This document shows, piece after piece, positions 35,637 to 44,295 of a stretch of 64,000 nucleotides of DNA. The stretch's first letter is position 1; every line of letters starts with the position of its first letter. The stretch is from Flavobacterium pectinovorum (GTDB taxonomy: Bacteria; Bacteroidota; Bacteroidia; Flavobacteriales; Flavobacteriaceae): positions 558,001 to 622,000 of the forward strand of contig NZ_JAFEVZ010000001.1 in the NCBI RefSeq assembly GCF_022802975.1, written 5' to 3'. The notes under the pieces were generated by a model. The model saw only the letters and a list, made by a program, of their open reading frames with translations. It made no database searches and had not been told where the DNA came from. The position numbers and the translations under genes were made by a program.

Positions 35637-36068
35637 ATAAACGACTTCAATTGTATATTTCTTATTGAACTAAATAATAAGAAAAAAGACTGATTGTAAA
35701 TTGTTAATCAAACAATAAAATCAAATACGTAACTAGACTAAAGAAAATGTTATTTGATGTAAATAATATTGAACTTCAATACAAAAATAACCCTGTTGTT
35801 TTTAGATTCTTTTATAAATAAAATAACCTCCAATTATTTGGAAGGCTTAAAGTAGGATGAATTACTTTTAGACTCCTCAATAGAAACTTTTCTAAACTCT
35901 TTTAAAAGTTTTTCAATTTCTAAAATTAGTTAATGTCATCTTAATACATATCATACAAGCATTACCACTTAAATTATAAGCAAATAAAAGTTGTCTTCGA
36001 TTTTCCTAAAAACGTAAACTTAACAATAAATGTTTCCGGAATAAGTAAACTATTTGTAAATTTGTAAA
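35637..36068. other. gene-free stretch containing H1-like copy B
   Basis: No full gene is seen. It holds the 3'-end copy of the H1-like gene (35866-35925) with a degenerate hairpin beside it (CCTCCAA/TTGGAAGG, about 35827-35843). Just before the GNAT gene a TAAATTTG box (36057-36064) lies so close to the ATG that transcripts might be almost leaderless. Confidence 0.4.
35866..35925 (-). pseudogene. 3'-end fragment of the histone H1-like gene (copy B)
   Basis: On the minus strand it reads LEIEKLLKEFRKVSIEESK, nearly identical to the C-terminus of the intact protein. The DNA match covers about 58 bases with only a few differences and stops abruptly before LEIE. Upstream sequence shows no similarity, so this is a displaced 3' end rather than a decayed whole gene. 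Confidence 0.75.
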
Positions 36069-36536
36069 ATGACAATTCAAGAAACTTCTTCGGGGAAAAT
36101 TTATAATGTAGAAATTCTGCCAGTAGAAGATATTGATTTTAAGTCTATAGATAAAAAACGCTATTTTTTCGATTGGAAGGCTGAAAAGAATTACGAAATC
36201 TATAAATTAAAAATTATCAATTCAAATGATATTTTAGGAATTATTTCCTTGGAAAGAATACCCGAGGAATGGAGGATCCATATTAGACTTCTAACGGTTT
36301 CATTAGAAAATAAAGGTGCGAATAAGAAATTTGATAATATTGCTGCAAACTTAATTGCCCATGCTGCGAAAATTGCAGTAGCAGAATATGCAGAGTTAGC
36401 CTGCGTATCACTGAAACCAAAAAGTAATATTGCCCAGCATTATATCGACAAATACAATATGAATATAACCGGAATGACTTTGAGTCTTGAGGTTCCAGAA
36501 ATTTTAAACTTGATAAAAACATACGATAATGAATAA
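36069..36536 (+). CDS. GNAT-family N-acetyltransferase, possible toxin
   Basis: The 155-aa protein has the GNAT layout: a central strand pair (YKLKIINSNDILGIISLERI), a helix ANLIAHAAKIAVAEYAEL and a C-terminal SLKPKSNIAQHYIDKYNM followed by a last strand, typical of the acetyl-CoA fold. The pyrophosphate loop is not the canonical RGxGxG form. It overlaps the following HTH gene by 8 bp. GNAT-HTH pairs with this layout act as toxin-antitoxin modules that acetylate aminoacyl-tRNA in other bacteria, so that role is plausible here. It may also be an ordinary acetyltransferase. Confidence 0.6.
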   Translation: MTIQETSSGKIYNVEILPVEDIDFKSIDKKRYFFDWKAEKNYEIYKLKIINSNDILGIISLERIPEEWRIHIRLLTVSLENKGANKKFDNIAANLIAHAAKIAVAEYAELACVSLKPKSNIAQHYIDKYNMNITGMTLSLEVPEILNLIKTYDNE

Positions 36537-37077
36537 GAAAGTAAATATTGAAGATATTGAATTTGGAGTAGATTCAAGATACAAATCAAATTCAGAACGT
36601 GATACCGATGGAGCGGCTTTAATGGAAGCACGTTTACAACGAATTAAAAACTTACCCGTAGAACAGGTTATTCGTGCCAAACTATTACAATTAAAATTAA
36701 AAATGGAAGCTTATATAAGCAAACCGTCTTATGATAATCACCACTATTTTTCAGAATTCTTATCGGCATATATTGATACTATTTACAATAAGAGAAGCAG
36801 TTTCGCAAAAGATATTGATATAACTCCGGTAAGTTTAAGTCAAGTGATAAACAATCATAGAGCACCTAAAGAAGAATTTATTTTGAAGTTAATGATCCAT
36901 TCTGAAAAAACATATGAGAATGTTTGTGAATTCCATAAAAAGACATGGTATCAAGTTTATTTTCATGAAAAAATTTGTGATACTATGTCAACACAAGATA
37001 AATGGAGACCAAAAATTGAGAAGCACGTAAAGTTTAGTGAATCTCTAAAGTTAGAAACTGTAGATAACAGCCGATAA
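36529..37077 (+). CDS. HTH protein paired with the GNAT gene, possible antitoxin
   Basis: The 182-aa protein has an N-terminal charged region (IEDIEFGVDSRYKSNSERDTD). Residues about 80-125 contain a helix-turn-helix-like segment (FAKDIDITPVSLSQVINNHRAPKEEFILKL, read as XRE-like). The start lies 8 bp inside the GNAT gene, indicating coupled translation. In GNAT toxin pairs the partner is a DNA-binding antitoxin that represses the operon. Here the HTH is in the middle rather than at the N-terminus. The pair sits on a 1.3-kb segment bounded by H1-like repeats. Confidence 0.6.
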   Translation: MNKKVNIEDIEFGVDSRYKSNSERDTDGAALMEARLQRIKNLPVEQVIRAKLLQLKLKMEAYISKPSYDNHHYFSEFLSAYIDTIYNKRSSFAKDIDITPVSLSQVINNHRAPKEEFILKLMIHSEKTYENVCEFHKKTWYQVYFHEKICDTMSTQDKWRPKIEKHVKFSESLKLETVDNSR

Positions 37078-37167
37078 CCAAAACAGATAATAGAAATTAC
37101 CTTTTTAAGTTCTAATTTGTTACTTTCATTAATATTAGAATCTCAGGGATTAAAATTACTTATTACA

Positions 37168-37205
37168 AAAAAGCCTTTCAGAAAATCTGAAAGGCTTTTT
37201 AAGTA
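37168..37205. terminator. bidirectional terminator
   Basis: A perfect 15-bp stem (37168-37182 with 37186-37200) with a 3-nt loop. The A-tract on one side and T-tract on the other let it end both the GNAT-HTH operon (plus) and the H1-like gene (minus). Confidence 0.88.
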
Positions 37206-37218
37206 AAGTAAGATTGAA

Positions 37219-37395
37219 TTATTTTTTTGATTCTTCAATAGAAACTTTTCTAAACTCTTTTAAAAGTTTTTCAATCTCTAAAGATGATTTACGTGCTCGT
37301 GCTCCTGCTGCCTTTACACCTTTCTCAGATAAAGATTCAGATTCTGTTTTGAATATTTCAAGTTCGGTGTTGATTTTTACTAATAAATCTTTCAT
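37219..37395 (-). CDS. histone H1-like basic protein (intact copy C)
   Basis: The 58-aa basic protein starts MKDLLVKINTELEIFKTES, continues VKAAGARARKSSLEIEKLL and ends RKVSIEESKK. This matches the short lysine/arginine-rich H1-like proteins that are widespread in Flavobacteriia, which are thought to bind DNA. It is a single-gene unit with its own terminator. Copies at 31064-31250 (decayed) and 35866-35925 (3' end only) lie in the same orientation. The conserved 3' end may be an integration target; see findings. Confidence 0.8.
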   Translation of the reverse strand: MKDLLVKINTELEIFKTESESLSEKGVKAAGARARKSSLEIEKLLKEFRKVSIEESKK

Positions 37396-37481
37396 GCTAT
37401 TTTTATATTAAATTAAGAAAGCAAAAATAGAATTTTGTTTTAGAGAGGCAACAATGACAGGTAAAATAATGTAATTTATTT

Positions 37482-39158
37482 TTACTCTGAACTTTTATTA
37501 ATTTCCTCTACAAAATAGGAAGTAGGAAAGCCTGTTTTAGCATAAAAAGCCTGTGAAAATTTTTGGGTGGTGCTAAACCCTACCTCATCAGCCAATGCTG
37601 TATTATTATATTTTCTTATTTTTTTATCTTCTTTCATTAATGTGATCAGGTGATCAATTTTTAGATCACTGATGTATTTGACAAATTTTTTACCCCTATA
37701 ATGATAAATAACTTTTGATAAATATTTTGGATTGCATCCAAACGCAGCTGCAAGTTTTATAGAATTGAGATCTTTTTCAAGATATTTCTTATCATGTTCA
37801 AATTTCTCCAATTTAATAAGTATCTCTGCAACCTTATCCTCACTTATCTCTTCAATACCTTTTGGAACTATATTAACTGCATCTTTGTAAGATATTTTGT
37901 TATTCTGCATATATTCCTCATACCTTAATTTATAAATGCTTTTGATCTTAAAATGTCTGTACACAAAAAATAATAAGACTATAAACATTGCTGTAATAAC
38001 ACCAATAAAGATTAAGTCATTATACTTTCTTTTATTAAACAAATTTTCAATTCTTTGCTTGTCTGCAAGCAATAATTTTGTATCGTAAATTTTTCGAACC
38101 CGACCTGAAAGATAGATGAACTTGTTGTCAAGTATACTATCTGCCTTTAGCAGTTTATCTGTATAATAAAGCTGCTTTTGAAAGTCTTTTTTTGATTTAT
38201 AATATTTTAACAGTAATTCGTAGTTCTGCCTAAGATCGGGACGCATATAACCTTTAGAATCAAAAATCTTATCTACCTTAACAAAATAAGGAAGCGCCAT
38301 TTCAGGTTTGTGAAGATTCCAGTAGCTTTTACCAATGTAAAAATATCCAACAGACTCATTGCCAAAATCTTTATTTTCCCTTATAGAGGGAATTGAATAA
38401 TTAATTTTTTTTATAGCTTCAGCATAATTGTTTTTAAAGTACTGATTAATGCCTTCCGAGTGAATAAAATAATTTTGCATTTCAATATTAGAGAGTCTTA
38501 CACCTTCTTCAATTCCTTTTTTATTTATCTCAGAACAAAATCCATAATTACCAATCCTATTATAACACAAACCAAGTAAATGCAATGAATTTAAGTAGGC
38601 TCTTGTATTTTCATCTTTATAATAATCAATACACTCAATAAACAAGGAAATTGCTTCATCATAAAATCCCAGAAAATATTTTATACTCGCAATATTATAT
38701 TTAACCTTGTAGATTAAATACTTATCATTGGTCTTGGAAATAAAATCATCTGCTATGAGATAATTATCCAGAGCATTCTTATGTTCTTTCCTGGCATAGT
38801 AAACAATTCCTTTTGAAAGATAAGACGAACCAATAAGAGCATTATCAAGCGATTTTTTGGCTGCATAAATCATACTGTCTGCATATACTATTTTTAGCCT
38901 TTCTGGAGAATAGTGTAAATAGTTTTTATACCCATTTACAATTTCCTCGGAATTTTTTTCCCTTTTAGCCTTATTCAAAAAGTATTGAAGATAGTATAAC
39001 TGTTTTATCTTATCATCAGCAGCATCCTCTATACGCTCAAACAAATAATCATAATCTTTTCTATTAAGCGTATCGGAAATTTTGGATTTAATTTCCTGCG
39101 GATAGATCTGATCTATTAAACAAAGAATTATTATTAATATATACTTTTTTATAATCAT
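37482..39158 (-). CDS. TPR-AraC membrane-bound transcription regulator
   Basis: The 558-aa protein has an N-terminal signal or anchor (KYILIIILCLIDQIYP), then TPR-like helices over about 40-350 (for example NALIGSSYLSKGIVYYARKE, ALDNYLIADDFI). One membrane helix follows near 385-405 (LIFIGVITAMFIVLLFFVYRHF). The C-terminus is an AraC-type HTH (KLAAAFGCNPKYLSKVI and ALADEVGFSTTQKFSQAFY). This TPR-TM-AraC architecture is common in Flavobacteriia regulators that sense periplasmic signals. It is divergent from the lipoprotein operon at 39503, with a palindrome in the shared intergenic region, and probably regulates that operon. Confidence 0.85.
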   Translation of the reverse strand: MIIKKYILIIILCLIDQIYPQEIKSKISDTLNRKDYDYLFERIEDAADDKIKQLYYLQYFLNKAKREKNSEEIVNGYKNYLHYSPERLKIVYADSMIYAAKKSLDNALIGSSYLSKGIVYYARKEHKNALDNYLIADDFISKTNDKYLIYKVKYNIASIKYFLGFYDEAISLFIECIDYYKDENTRAYLNSLHLLGLCYNRIGNYGFCSEINKKGIEEGVRLSNIEMQNYFIHSEGINQYFKNNYAEAIKKINYSIPSIRENKDFGNESVGYFYIGKSYWNLHKPEMALPYFVKVDKIFDSKGYMRPDLRQNYELLLKYYKSKKDFQKQLYYTDKLLKADSILDNKFIYLSGRVRKIYDTKLLLADKQRIENLFNKRKYNDLIFIGVITAMFIVLLFFVYRHFKIKSIYKLRYEEYMQNNKISYKDAVNIVPKGIEEISEDKVAEILIKLEKFEHDKKYLEKDLNSIKLAAAFGCNPKYLSKVIYHYRGKKFVKYISDLKIDHLITLMKEDKKIRKYNNTALADEVGFSTTQKFSQAFYAKTGFPTSYFVEEINKSSE

Positions 39159-39308
39159 GTTAAATAAAAATTAGATTTTATTTGATGTGATATCTAGTTT
39201 TTGACAAAAATGCATTGTAATAATTTTTATCAATCAATTTTCAAAAAAAACAGCATCAAATTTAATTTAAATATTTAATAATCAGTGTGATGTATTTCAC
39301 TAAATGCC

Positions 39309-39331
39309 TATGGATTTTCTGAAAATCCATA
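39309..39331. promoter_or_regulatory. palindrome between divergent regulator and lipoprotein genes
   Basis: TATGGATTTT (39309-39318), CTG, then AAAATCCATA (39322-39331): perfect 10-bp arms. It lies 150 bp from the regulator start and 172 bp from the lipoprotein start. It is a candidate site for the AraC regulator. Confidence 0.45.
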
Positions 39332-39502
39332 ACAAAAAGCGGAAAATCGATATATAATGTTTTGCAAAATTCGATTCCTGATTTTAGATTTGCCTTGAAT
39401 TCAAAAGCAAAAAATATTTGACATCGTGTCAGATTAAAGTTCTGCTAACCCGGGTGAAATGAACTGACTTGAAAACAGTCTTTACATTTAACACTTCAAA
39501 TC

Positions 39503-40225
39503 ATGAAAAATTTTTTATTACCTATGACAGCGCTAATATCGCTACTAATTTCCTGCACAAATGAAAATATGGATGACGCGGAAATTTTAGATACCTCGTA
39601 TAATTATGAGCAAACATCAAAACTAAGTGATAATCTAAGTCCTGAAAATCCTGATAATGCCTTTGATATAGCTGGTAGAATACATAATGATATTTTAGAT
39701 GCCTATTTGAGCGGCAATTATTCTGACATCACAGCGGTCGGGGTTGCCCAAAAAGTTGATTCTATTGCAGCATTAAACATCGACTTTTTAAATTTAGACA
39801 TAAACCTTCCAATCAATTTTACACAAATTCAGGCTATTATTGATGCTCCTGAAGCACAGTTACAGCAGGAGATTACAACTGCGCCAATTACAAATAGTGC
39901 TAAAATATGTCTTTCAAATTTCATGGATTCTTTGACAGTTTGGGAAGCCGATGAATATGCTGTCACACATCAATCTATAATCTTATGGGAGTCTTCAGTT
40001 ATAAACAATCCCCAATTCAGCCAGGAAGAGAAAAGAATAATGCTAACCAGTTCTTCTATTGCCAGATATTCACTTTACTATGCCAAGGAACGTAAAGATA
40101 AGGATTGGGAAACCTCAGTAGGGAATAGAGCAGGAGCCGTTCAAGGAGCCGTGAACAATTGTTCTACTGCCATTAGCAGATCTATTGTAACGGGACTGCT
40201 TTTATATAATCTGCAAAACCAATAG
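39503..40225 (+). CDS. lipoprotein of unknown function
   Basis: The 240-aa protein has a lipobox signal (MTALISLLISC, Cys about 18), followed by an acidic linker (TNENMDDAEILDTS) and a helical mature domain (DNAFDIAGRIHNDILDAY; NSAKICLSNFMDSLTVWEAD). A related small-peptide or bacteriocin-like tail is not seen. I do not recognise the family. It lies 2 bp from a small membrane protein gene and divergent from the TPR-AraC regulator, so it is probably expressed under that control on the cell surface or periplasmic face. Confidence 0.65.
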   Translation: MKNFLLPMTALISLLISCTNENMDDAEILDTSYNYEQTSKLSDNLSPENPDNAFDIAGRIHNDILDAYLSGNYSDITAVGVAQKVDSIAALNIDFLNLDINLPINFTQIQAIIDAPEAQLQQEITTAPITNSAKICLSNFMDSLTVWEADEYAVTHQSIILWESSVINNPQFSQEEKRIMLTSSSIARYSLYYAKERKDKDWETSVGNRAGAVQGAVNNCSTAISRSIVTGLLLYNLQNQ

Positions 40226-40227
40226 AG

Positions 40228-40476
40228 ATGAATCGAATTTTCCTGATTGAGAAAAAACTGCTTTACATCTACTGTGTATTTTTGATTCTTTTCAATCTTG
40301 TAAGCCTTTATTTCATCATAGATCTATTATCCTATGATGAAATAACAGGCTATTTGGTGGATGGCAGTATAAAAAATGAATCTCCAAGGAAATTAGCCCA
40401 GCTGCTTTTTCTAAACGGTATTTCAAATTTACTTTTTGTTTTCGTTTCACTGATAGCCAGATATTTTGCGAAATAA
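40228..40476 (+). CDS. small two-TM membrane protein
   Basis: The 82-aa protein has two hydrophobic helices near 10-30 (LLYIYCVFLILFNLVSLYFI) and 58-78 (LLFLNGISNLLFVFVSLIAR), with a polar loop between them. It starts 2 bp after the lipoprotein stop, so the two are translationally linked. A small membrane protein paired with a lipoprotein could be an immunity or export partner, but there is no motif to say. Confidence 0.6.
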   Translation: MNRIFLIEKKLLYIYCVFLILFNLVSLYFIIDLLSYDEITGYLVDGSIKNESPRKLAQLLFLNGISNLLFVFVSLIARYFAK

Positions 40477-40508
40477 TTTAAAAATTAAACTCAGTTTCTA
40501 GAATTAAG

Positions 40509-41390
40509 TTGAATCTTTCTAAAACCAATATTTTGAAATTCAGAAAATTAAAATATAATCACTTAGGTATAAAAATTCACCTCTTTGAAACGTTTTCGAG
40601 GACTACAATTATGGAAGTATTAGCAGCAGACCAATTTACAATTCTGCTCATTACTGATGGAGCAGTATGTTTTGGAATAAACAGTAAAAAAATCCATATG
40701 TTCATAAATGAACTCATCGTTATCCCAAAAAAGGCAGCTTGTGAAATTTTGATAATGAGTAAGCAACTTCAGATCTGCCAGCTTTCATTTACCTCAGAAT
40801 TCGCACTAAAAAACAGTATCAGATGGCCGCATATAGGCTATTTTGAATTCTTTGTTTCGAAGGATATCTCTAAGATTTATATCAAAGAAAAGGAAATAGA
40901 ACCGATGATAAATTTATTTAAATTAATCAATAACAAATTAATTAGCTCAAATAAAAAACCTTATAAAGAAGAAATAATTCTATTGAGTTTTAATCTTTTT
41001 CTCTACGAACTGGCAAGGATATATTATCGTTCGTCTTGGCATGATAATATCAAACATGCAGGGAATGAAAAAATAGTTATACATTTTTTTAAACTATTAG
41101 AATTTAACTGCAGGAAAGAACACAGTGTAAAATTCTACGCAGATGCCTTGAATGTAACTACTGGACATCTTAACCGAACTGTCAAACAGGTAACCGAAAT
41201 TACAGCAAAGCAATGTATTGAAAATGCGATCATTCTGGAGGCTAAAATATTACTTCAGAATAATGAATTAAACATTTTACATATCTCAGAAGAACTGAAA
41301 TTTGCTAACACTTCTTTTTTCAGTACTTTTTTTAAAAGACATACTTCCCTGTCTCCTTCGGAATACCGTTCACGATTAAATTTCAATTAA
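40509..41390 (+). CDS. AraC-family transcription regulator
   Basis: Up to 293 aa from a TTG at 40509; the first ATG in frame is at 40611 (MEVLAADQFTILLITDG), and the extension looks coding (FRKLKYNHLGIKIHLFETFS), so the TTG is preferred with caution. The N-terminal half is cupin-like (FTILLITDGAVCFGIN). The C-terminal 100 residues are the double HTH of AraC (VKFYADALNVTTGHLNRTVKQ and ILHISEELKFANTSFFSTFFKRH, then SLSPSEYR). It lies 32 bp after the two-TM gene and may control the following unknown genes. No membrane segment is present. Confidence 0.8.
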   Translation: MNLSKTNILKFRKLKYNHLGIKIHLFETFSRTTIMEVLAADQFTILLITDGAVCFGINSKKIHMFINELIVIPKKAACEILIMSKQLQICQLSFTSEFALKNSIRWPHIGYFEFFVSKDISKIYIKEKEIEPMINLFKLINNKLISSNKKPYKEEIILLSFNLFLYELARIYYRSSWHDNIKHAGNEKIVIHFFKLLEFNCRKEHSVKFYADALNVTTGHLNRTVKQVTEITAKQCIENAIILEAKILLQNNELNILHISEELKFANTSFFSTFFKRHTSLSPSEYRSRLNFN

Positions 41391-41501
41391 ATAATATTAT
41401 AACAAATGTTTTGAACGGGTTAAGAATGTTCTACAAGGACTGATTTAGAGTATTTTCGATTGCAAGTCGGGAGAAAGATTTACTAAGTAAAAGTAAAAGA
41501 A

Positions 41502-42182
41502 ATGACTCAAACCTATCTTTTAGAATGGATGGATTTAACGGTGACCTCAACTCTTAATCCTGACAAAACAGATCTTACAATGATCACCCCAATTCAATCA
41601 AAAGCGATTATTAAAAAAGCGACTGAACAAACATTTTTTATTCAGTCACAGTTTACTATACAGGTTTTTTCACTTACCAAGGAGAAACAGATAAAAATTT
41701 TAGTTGGAAATTATTATTACACACTACTATTTCTCTTAGATAAAATCAAAGAAATAAATAATATTAATGATTTACACAGAGATAATCTAAAAGAAGTAAC
41801 AAATGCTTTAATATCCTGTTTGGATGAATTAATAATTTTTGTAGAATCAAGATTCGCAAACTATTTAACTGTGCCTGTACAAATTATCGAAAGGAAGACA
41901 AATAGCCCTGTAGTAATGAATAGCATTTCTGGTAAAGTTTTATGTAAACTTTCAACTGATCAAACAGCCTTAATTTTAAGGGCATCCGATGAATTAAAAA
42001 TTCTTATTTCAAAATCAATGAATCATTTATTTAAAACCATAGTTCCTTTTTTATCCACTCCAAATAAAACAGATCTGTCTTATAATGCCATGCGCAGCAA
42101 GGCTTATGTTTTTGAAGAAAGGGATAAACAAATAGCGATTGAAACATTAGAGCGTATGATTAAACAGATTAAAGAATATTAA
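41502..42182 (+). CDS. hypothetical cytoplasmic protein
   Basis: The 226-aa protein is helical, with a conserved-looking C-terminus (LSYNAMRSKAYVFEERDKQIAIETLERMIKQIKEY, quoted in part as AMRSKAYVFEERDKQ). There is no signal peptide or membrane helix. The N-terminal domain has a strand-rich start (LLEWMDLTVTSTLNP). It follows the AraC gene by 111 bp and precedes a lipoprotein gene by 24 bp. It resembles element-encoded regulators only in its helical content, and I do not recognise it. Confidence 0.5.
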   Translation: MTQTYLLEWMDLTVTSTLNPDKTDLTMITPIQSKAIIKKATEQTFFIQSQFTIQVFSLTKEKQIKILVGNYYYTLLFLLDKIKEINNINDLHRDNLKEVTNALISCLDELIIFVESRFANYLTVPVQIIERKTNSPVVMNSISGKVLCKLSTDQTALILRASDELKILISKSMNHLFKTIVPFLSTPNKTDLSYNAMRSKAYVFEERDKQIAIETLERMIKQIKEY

Positions 42183-42206
42183 CTAAATAATTTAAAACTT
42201 AAAAAT

Positions 42207-42755
42207 ATGAAAAAGCTATCTTATATTTTAGCAACTATGATTTTGATGACAACAGGTTGCCAGCCTAAAAAGCTGGGTGAGAAATTGGCTACCGCCCTTA
42301 TTATGGAAAAAAATCATTACCCTACTATTGTAGACCATGATATTTTCTGTGGTGATCCCGCGCATGCCTACACCATTTTTAAATCGGGACTTGTAGAAAA
42401 AGGATTTGTAAAAGTACTTCAGTCGAAGAAGCTTGGTGATACAACTTCCTTTATAAGTTTTACTACAGCAGCAAAACCGTACTTATTGTCAACACCCAAA
42501 GATGATAAAATAAGTAAAATTCAACGTGTAAAAGTTGCAGATGAAGAGTTTGGAGCAATTAAGGAAATCAGAATAATGAGTTCCGGTAATAAGGCAATTG
42601 TAGAATATAGTACTATTCGAAAAAAAAATATTTTTGCTGCAGCAATTAAAAACGGATTGAAAGACACATTGTTTCATAAAGTCTATTTTATACGAACAGA
42701 TGACGGCTGGCAGCTGTTGGACAAAAAATCGGAGATTGAATTTTTGTCATTTTAG
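42207..42755 (+). CDS. lipoprotein of unknown function
   Basis: The 182-aa protein has a lipobox (YILATMILMTTGC), so it is a lipoprotein. The mature part contains YPTIVDHDIFCGDPAHAYTI and a strand-rich C-terminal domain (YFIRTDDGWQLLDKKSEIEF) that resembles small periplasmic binding folds of the DUF4878/NTF2 type only loosely. It is co-oriented and close (24 bp) to the preceding hypothetical gene. The function is unknown. Confidence 0.6.
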   Translation: MKKLSYILATMILMTTGCQPKKLGEKLATALIMEKNHYPTIVDHDIFCGDPAHAYTIFKSGLVEKGFVKVLQSKKLGDTTSFISFTTAAKPYLLSTPKDDKISKIQRVKVADEEFGAIKEIRIMSSGNKAIVEYSTIRKKNIFAAAIKNGLKDTLFHKVYFIRTDDGWQLLDKKSEIEFLSF

Positions 42756-43115
42756 AATATGAATTCTTAAATTACTTAGCTGTCTTTACTGTAGGTTTTT
42801 ACATCTCTATTAATTACAAAGTTAGTAGCCATCAGAAATAAATTCAATTAATCAGTTTAAATACCTACTTTTTTATTCTTAAAGACTTGTCTACAATACA
42901 TTTGATGTATGATCTAGGGGGGGTAATTAGGTAAAAACTTAGAAATTATTTACATTTAAATTTCAAGAAAGCTAAAAAAATGTAGTAAAAATATTTCTTA
43001 TATTCGCTGAAGGAAAAGCTAACTTATTGCGCAAACACAACAAAAAAAGTTGTTTTGATGCCATTTTATGGATGTAATTAATGAGTTTAGGCGTAATTTA
43101 TAAAAAAATCAAAAA
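42756..43115. other. intergenic with left flank of a gene cassette
   Basis: No gene is seen. A run of seven G at about 42917-42923 is unusual for this AT-rich region. A -7-like TATATTCG lies at 43000-43007. TTGCGCAA (43027-43034) and TTAGGCGTA (43087-43095) are mirrored after the next gene. Confidence 0.4.
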
Positions 43116-43982
43116 ATGTACAATATTATAGAATTAGATTTATTTTCAGATTGGTTAAAAATCGCAGAAGATGAATTAAAAGTTGAAGGTTACCAAACAG
43201 AAAATATTGATTCCAAAAAAATACCGATTCTTTATTTTACTTTGCAAAAAATGAAGATAAGGTCAATTCCAAGAAAAATTTTAAAATCAGATATTTTTAT
43301 GTGTCCTTCAGAAATGCTAGATGCTTTAAATATATTAGAAGAAAAAATAATTAATGGGGATGATTTACGACCATATCAAAGTAGATTGCTAAAAAATATT
43401 GAAAATAAAGATGGATTACTATTTGATTGGGGAATACATCATTTACATTTAGGAACAATACTTCAAAATGATGGTTTCATTAATAGAACAGGTCCACTTC
43501 TTTATGTTAGGTTTTACCAAGATACTGCCTATTTTATTGATGTTTTAGAACACGGAGCCTGGACTAAACAAGACTTATTGAAAATTATACACCGAAATTT
43601 TTCAAGTAGTATTGAAGAATATAAGGTCCCTGGAATTGATGGATTAGAAAGAAATTATGATGACGAAGAAATAAAACATTTAAGAGATTTCAATTCTAAT
43701 ACGTTATTGGAAATTGCACCAGGAGAATTTTATTTTGGACCGGGCGGTGGTTTTGTAGGGTCTGGAGATAGTGGAGATGCAGTAAATAAGCATATTGATA
43801 ATCATAATGGAATTAAAGAATTGGAAGCTAAAATAAAACAAAGTCCTGAAGAAGTAATCAAATTACAACATCCTTTGAGCATTATTACCAACCCAAATTT
43901 AGTCTTTAATTTAATAAAGAGAAATGATGAATTTATATTAAAAGAAAGTAATAATAATTTTGAAATTAAACTACAAAATTAA
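43116..43982 (+). CDS. hypothetical protein with HHLHLG motif
   Basis: The 288-aa protein has a conserved-looking core: LLFDWGIHHLHLGTIL (His-His-x-His), RTGPLLYVRFYQDTAYFIDVLEHGAWTKQDLL, and a glycine-rich GEFYFGPGGGFVGSGDSGDAV later. The His cluster could bind metal or act in catalysis, as in small RNases and nucleotidyl-modifying enzymes. I do not recognise the family by name. There is no signal peptide. The gene stands alone, flanked by inverted repeats and followed by a terminator, which suggests a mobile single-gene cassette. A defence or toxin role is inference from context only. Confidence 0.55.
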   Translation: MYNIIELDLFSDWLKIAEDELKVEGYQTENIDSKKIPILYFTLQKMKIRSIPRKILKSDIFMCPSEMLDALNILEEKIINGDDLRPYQSRLLKNIENKDGLLFDWGIHHLHLGTILQNDGFINRTGPLLYVRFYQDTAYFIDVLEHGAWTKQDLLKIIHRNFSSSIEEYKVPGIDGLERNYDDEEIKHLRDFNSNTLLEIAPGEFYFGPGGGFVGSGDSGDAVNKHIDNHNGIKELEAKIKQSPEEVIKLQHPLSIITNPNLVFNLIKRNDEFILKESNNNFEIKLQN

Positions 43983-44055
43983 ACTACGCCTAACACACGT
44001 AACTGTTGCGCAACTCTCTTAAAAAGTAAAATTTCAAGATAAAGCATAAAAAACG

Positions 44056-44085
44056 ACCTCATTTAAGAGAGGTTTATTTTTTTTA
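44056..44085 (+). terminator. terminator after the HHLHLG gene
   Basis: Short stem ACCTC/GAGGT (44056-44060 with 44069-44073) followed by a long T-run. It is weak in stem length but well placed. Confidence 0.5.
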
Positions 44086-44161
44086 AAAGTGTGCTTAAAA
44101 ACATGTTTATCAAGTCATAGATGGCAGTTTTTAGCAAAGTTGGCACTTTTACTTGTAATTC

Positions 44162-44203
44162 ATACTCCTTCAAATACTTTCTGTATTTGGAGGAGTATTT
44201 TTA
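44162..44203 (+). terminator. strong hairpin terminator
   Basis: A 16-bp stem with one mismatch (44162-44177 with 44183-44198), a 5-nt loop and a T-run. No annotated gene leads directly into it, so the 44086-44161 stretch may be the end of a lost gene or an extra cassette end. Confidence 0.7.
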
Positions 44204-44295
44204 AAAGACTGAAATTGTGCCGTCATATCTCACTAAATCACAGACAATTTTTAGAAACCAATCTCATTTTTTAATTATAAACCAAAACACGACGT

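Noticed and set aside
37214..37411. Plus-strand 65-aa ORF
   Set aside because: It is the antisense shadow of the H1-like gene on the minus strand, which has a recognisable protein pattern.
44089..44274. Plus-strand 61-aa ORF
   Set aside because: It reads across a strong terminator stem-loop and lacks a protein-like composition.
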